The translations under genes and the position numbers were made by a program. Of a stretch of 64,000 nucleotides of DNA, positions 59,735 to 64,000 are shown one piece after another; position 1 is the stretch's first letter, and each line of letters begins with the position of its first letter. The stretch covers positions 8,886,001 through 8,950,000 of the forward strand of contig OX345636.1 in the NCBI GenBank assembly GCA_947044365.1, in the 5' to 3' direction. Source of the stretch: Petrosia ficiformis (Eukaryota > Porifera > Demospongiae > Haplosclerida > Petrosiidae). The notes below the pieces were generated by a model. The model was not told the DNA's origin. It did not search any database and worked only from the letters and a program-made list of their open reading frames with translations.

Positions 59735-62700
59735 ACACATAATAACATCTTTTTTGATAGTGACAACATGTTTATCATGAGGATTATTTCCCTCTCACTC
59801 TATAACTAGCTTTTTCTCAAATAATTGGATATCAAAATCTATCTTCAGCTTATATTAATCCACATTTACCATTTTCTCATAGCATGTTAACCAATGAGTA
59901 CCAATACACCTCTACCAACATATCTGATAGCTGTATGGCTCTGTGATAAACAGTCTTATAGGTTATGATAATTTGATCACATGACCTTTAAACACTCGCA
60001 TTTCATAATATTTGATATCCAGGGAAATGGATATCACATTTAGTGGGCTTCCTATATGTACAGTGTATATAGAAAATGACAGAAATGTGAGACGATGAGA
60101 GAATTACTAGTCATTAGGGGCAGTATGTTAGTCAGGGCATGATCACTGAACCATAGTGTGTATGTACATAGTGTAATACCATATATACTCCAATTACTAC
60201 ATGCTTGGCTTACATGAAGCTTTTAAACAATCATTATGTTGGTTTTAAAACCTAGTCACATTACAATCCATTAGCAAAACTTTAATACGATGACAACTTG
60301 ATGTTGGTATTATGAATATTAATCCTCTCAATAGGAGAGATGCATATCTGAACTGAATAATTAGAATTTACATAATACAAATTGTAATAGATATAATTTT
60401 ATAAAGCTAGTCTATTATCAGAATAATAACTAAGTAACACTATATAATATTATTATCAGTATTTATAATATAGCTAAGTATTATAATAGTATTTATAATA
60501 ATACTGATATCAGCTTGTGTCTCTCTGGATTAAGATGATGAAGTCTATGCGAAATGTGTAAGTGTATCTTATTATATTAGTCACATTTTATCACATCAGT
60601 TTTACATTATAGTTATGGAATTTGTGTGTGGCCTATTGTTGAAATATAACATGGTGGTGATATGACCGAGTCCACAAGATGATATGAAACATATTGGGTA
60701 AAATAGACTACATATGTACAATCCATAAGTGTTTATAACCTGCATGCCATTACTACATGTGTGATAACTCTATTATCATAGTTAAGAACTTTGTCAGCAT
60801 ACTGGAAGTTATAAATTAGAAACTGATAAATACAGTTTGTATAACAATATTTGGAGGTTTTTAAGCGCATGCTTGGTTTGTAGCACATATTTGCAAATAA
60901 GCACATACTGGTTACTGGTATTTTAGCTGACATTTAAGCGCATGCAGAATATTATTAATAATTAATTTACATTATAATTATTATTAATTAATTTTGTGGG
61001 AGTGATCGCATGTGCGGTACTCCTAGGAAAAGATACACAAAAGTAATAAAGGAAGCAAACATGTTGTTCACAAGCGCCAAGGACACTTTTCTAATATATA
61101 AACATCATGTGCACTAATGTGGGCGTGACTGAGAGTGTGGAAGTGTTGAAGCACATTAAAGACATACTAAAATTTTTATGCATATTTCTTATTGCTTTTG
61201 TCAATAAGCGCATACACTTAAAAACCTGCAAATACAGTAACAACATAGTAACACGATATAAATTGATATTTTAAATTTTTAATCTACATGTATTACATGT
61301 ATTGATTTCATTTCTATATGTTCTGTAATTCAACTGAATGTTATAATATATATACACATGTACTATACAAACACACTATACAAAATACACAAAACTTTTA
61401 TTCAGTTTTCATGAAAATTAGTGTTAGCCTAAGGTCTTAGTCTTAAATTGTGATTATTAAAGTGTGTACATACAATGCATTTTTAGTCAGTGACATGACC
61501 TGACTCTTGCATAGATGAAGGGTTAGGGAAAGTACATATTGTATGTATGTACTAATAAAGTGTACTTATATCACTTTGGGTATGTCTGAAGCATATATAA
61601 TTAGTGTGTGGTTCAGTAGTCTGTTAGTACACTAGTAAACACATTTCTACAATCTACAAAACTGTAATAGTATCTCATATATTAGGTATATCTTCACACA
61701 ATCATTATATCAATAATATATATTATCAGCAAATGTCATATGTACATGTATGTCACTTCCTATGATCAAACGTTTTGCAACAAGACAACTAATGTACAAT
61801 GTACATGTACATGTATATGTACTTCCCTTGTACATAATGATGAGGTCACACACCTGACTACATTGTGACTATATAGTAGAGCATAACCTCACAATTCCAT
61901 AGTCATACCATATACAACATTTTATTTAATATCATTGTTATATCATTAGTGTTATACAAGTACTACACTTAAATATTTTGTAGTTCATTCAACATAACTT
62001 GTTAATCATACTACATACAAGATATATTCCTTTAGGGGATGATGTAATATCCTCTTATACACACTTGTACTTTAATTTTGTGAAAGCCTACTTATGTTAG
62101 ATAGGTATCTTCAGGGTTTGCTTACTCCATTTTTACCTATTCTGGTTTTGCCTACTAGCTAAATAAGTTATTACATTAAGAGCCATTGTCATAGCTCAGT
62201 GCCTCCAACTAGAAATTACTCTTAGTGTTTATAATCTTAAGTATTGTTATGAAACTTTACGTACATGTATTTTCAAAAATAAAAACATGATGAATAACAT
62301 ATATATATACACTCAGTTATTCAGTACAACTGGTCCAGAACAACTGGTTAGTTTAGTTGAAATTTTAGTTTTTTCTCTAGCAGGTACACTGACATTAGTA
62401 TCACTAACTGTAACACTACTAGCTGTAGACTCACTACTATAGGCTTTACTAGATCTGAGCTGCTACTGAAAGACACTCCATGTTTTTAGTCAAAGCACAT
62501 GCACTTTCTGTACTTGTAGTGTGATGTTCTGTGATCCATATTATTATACGTATAATTTCACATAATTAGTGAAAAATCCATGTAATTGGAGGCACTGAAT
62601 GCTAACCTGATTATCTACATGTATATTGTAGTTATAAAAAGAGAGTAATGTTATTAATTTACTCCATTTTTTTGTATTATAATTAGTCTATAACAAATAC

Positions 62701-62819
62701 AATGTAATTGTGTTTATGGATGAAGTGAAATATACTTTATAAAGCCCTAATCATGTGAAATAATAAATCATACAGTGATCTGTACAGGAATACACATCAT
62801 TTAAATAACCTCTATAGCT
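59735..62819. other. Intergenic, no gene seen apart from a probable MITE
   Basis: Short AT-rich frames only. Duplicated fragments include AATCCTCTCAATAGGAGAGATGC near 60,320, resembling about 16,315. Confidence 0.5.
60847..61235. mobile_element. Probable MITE with imperfect inverted ends
   Basis: ATATTTGGAGGTTTTTAAGC at the left is mirrored by CACTTAAAAACCTGCAAATA at the right. AAGCGCAT motifs recur inside both ends. The target duplication is not resolved. Confidence 0.5.
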
Positions 62820-63060
62820 TTTTTTCAACTATTTAAAAGAAGCTGGTATTTATCATTCATATTTTTAATCCTCATTTATTATGTATTTGTATTGACCTCT
62901 TCGTGATGAGATCATGTAGATATAATCAAAGGTTGATATTAATATAAATGATGTTACAGACATGCTAAGTGAGCGTTGGTTCTGCTGGTTAGTCTACTGT
63001 TCATCAGCTTATAATCCAGTTAGGTATTTGAGAAGATAGAAACAGCTGGCTTTGAAGTTA
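62820..63060. repeat. Segment shared with 15.6-16.0 and 53.6-53.8 kb
   Basis: It contains the un-interrupted TGTATTTG site (62,882-62,889) that carries the hAT MITE at 15.7 kb. Confidence 0.8.
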
Positions 63061-63099
63061 GCTTTGGAATTAGTACAATCCTATGGTCTTCTGCCATCA

Positions 63100-63200
63100 A
63101 GGAATCTGGTGGCTCAGATAGTAAAAGTGCCTGACTAGATACCAGAGGTCCACGGTTCAATCCCCATTCATAGTCCATGCAGACTTATATTATTTTTTTC
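63100..63200 (+). repeat. tRNA-derived SINE-like element
   Basis: A box TGGCTCAGATAG (63,110-63,121) and B box GGTTCAATCC (63,154-63,163) are spaced as in tRNA genes. The rest does not form a cloverleaf that I can defend. Confidence 0.6.
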
Positions 63201-63239
63201 TAATACACATGTACTTGTACCTTATGAAATTAGCCTTAT

Positions 63240-63760
63240 GTCTAAAGTAGACTAGTGTTTAATAGTACATGTACATGTATATAGTAATACTTGTGCATGC
63301 ACACACTGGATATACATGTACATGTATAGGTGTTTAGTATTGATATTATACAGGTAGTGTTAAATATTATAATTATATATTATACATGTACACACTGGAT
63401 ATACATGTACATGTATAGTTGTTTAGTATTTATATTGTACAGGTAGTGTTAAATATTATAATTATATATTATACATGCACACACTGGATATACATGTACA
63501 TGTATAGGTGTTTAGTATTGATATTGTACAGGTAGTGTTAAATATTATAATTATATATTATACATGTACACACTGGATATACATGTACATGTATAGGTGT
63601 TTAGTATTTATATTGTACAGGTAGTGTTAAATATTATAATTATATATTATACATGTACACACTGGATATACATGTACATGTATAGGTGTTTAGTATTTAT
63701 ATTGTACAGGTAGTGTTAAATATTATAATTATATATTATACATGTACACACTGGATATAC
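63240..63760. repeat. 89-bp tandem repeat, about five copies
   Basis: The unit contains ACACTGGATATACATGTACA and GTGTTTAGTATTTATATTGT. It is the inverse of the array at 53,040-53,340, with an expanded copy number. Confidence 0.92.
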
Positions 63761-63761
63761 A

Positions 63762-64000
63762 TTATTAGTAATGTGTAAATATATTTGAATAGTATATCAT
63801 GAAAAGAAGTGGTCACAATATAACTGATCAGGAATGTATAATTATAATATGTGAGTGTTGTATATAATAGATATGTTTAATATACTATACTTTTATGTAT
63901 AGTTTAATAACTAGCATAACAATAATTATTAATATACTAGTTAATTACAATTATAGTATGTGGATATTGTATGTAATTGTTATATCATACATGTACCTCT
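63762..64000. repeat. Third copy of the MATH-flanking block, cut by the window edge
   Basis: From ATTATTAGTAATGTGTAAAT onward it follows 52,608-52,850 and 10,275-10,460 almost base for base. The MATH-exon side is replaced by the tandem array, so this copy is truncated or rearranged. Confidence 0.85.

Overview
The window looks like nuclear DNA of an early-branching animal, most likely a demosponge of the Amphimedon type. This is inference. It rests on AT-rich sequence, very short introns in the recognisable genes (48 to about 350 bp), dispersed ACATGT palindromes, TRAF-like genes built from RING, zf-TRAF and MATH exons, and many small DNA transposons. There is no prokaryotic gene organisation. 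Host genes are sparse, and most of the 64 kb is satellites, MITEs, larger transposons and segmental duplications.

Left part (1-23 kb). MATH-domain exons lie on the minus strand at 2.4 and 9.7 kb, with an intact intron-containing piggyBac element (5.70-8.18 kb) between them. A 117-bp satellite (11.9-14.5 kb) is interrupted by a TA-flanked MITE rich in ACGCGT. Two hAT-like MITEs follow. A TRAF-like gene (RING, zf-TRAF, coiled coil, MATH) occupies 20.0-22.9 kb.

Middle part (23-43 kb). The most striking object is a complete 5.44-kb DNA transposon at 25,688-31,130. It has near-perfect terminal inverted repeats, a target-site duplication, long CGAT-rich subterminal arrays and two convergent genes. 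One is a DDE/integrase-type transposase (two exons). The other is a 12-exon, about 724-residue protein with a UBZ-like C2HC finger and a C-terminal HECT ubiquitin-ligase domain that keeps its catalytic cysteine. Next come a THAP remnant, two MITEs, a decayed ISL2EU-type element carrying a PHD-finger remnant and a 68-bp MITE, a 26-bp minisatellite, and a CD36/LIMP-2-like scavenger-receptor pseudogene split by tandem repeats.

Right part (43-64 kb). Several fold-back elements lie here, including a perfect 101-bp palindrome. Two MATH exons lie in tandem (50.8 and 52.0 kb). One of them sits in a 1,543-bp block that recurs in inverted orientation at 58.2-59.7 kb with no difference that I found. Further inverted and direct duplications link 8-16 kb with 49-64 kb.

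The MATH exons share splice phase 1 at their acceptors, so they behave as shuffling-competent modules, and duplication of MATH blocks appears to have shaped the locus. Exon boundaries were read by eye from splice consensus and frame and have not been tested against transcripts.
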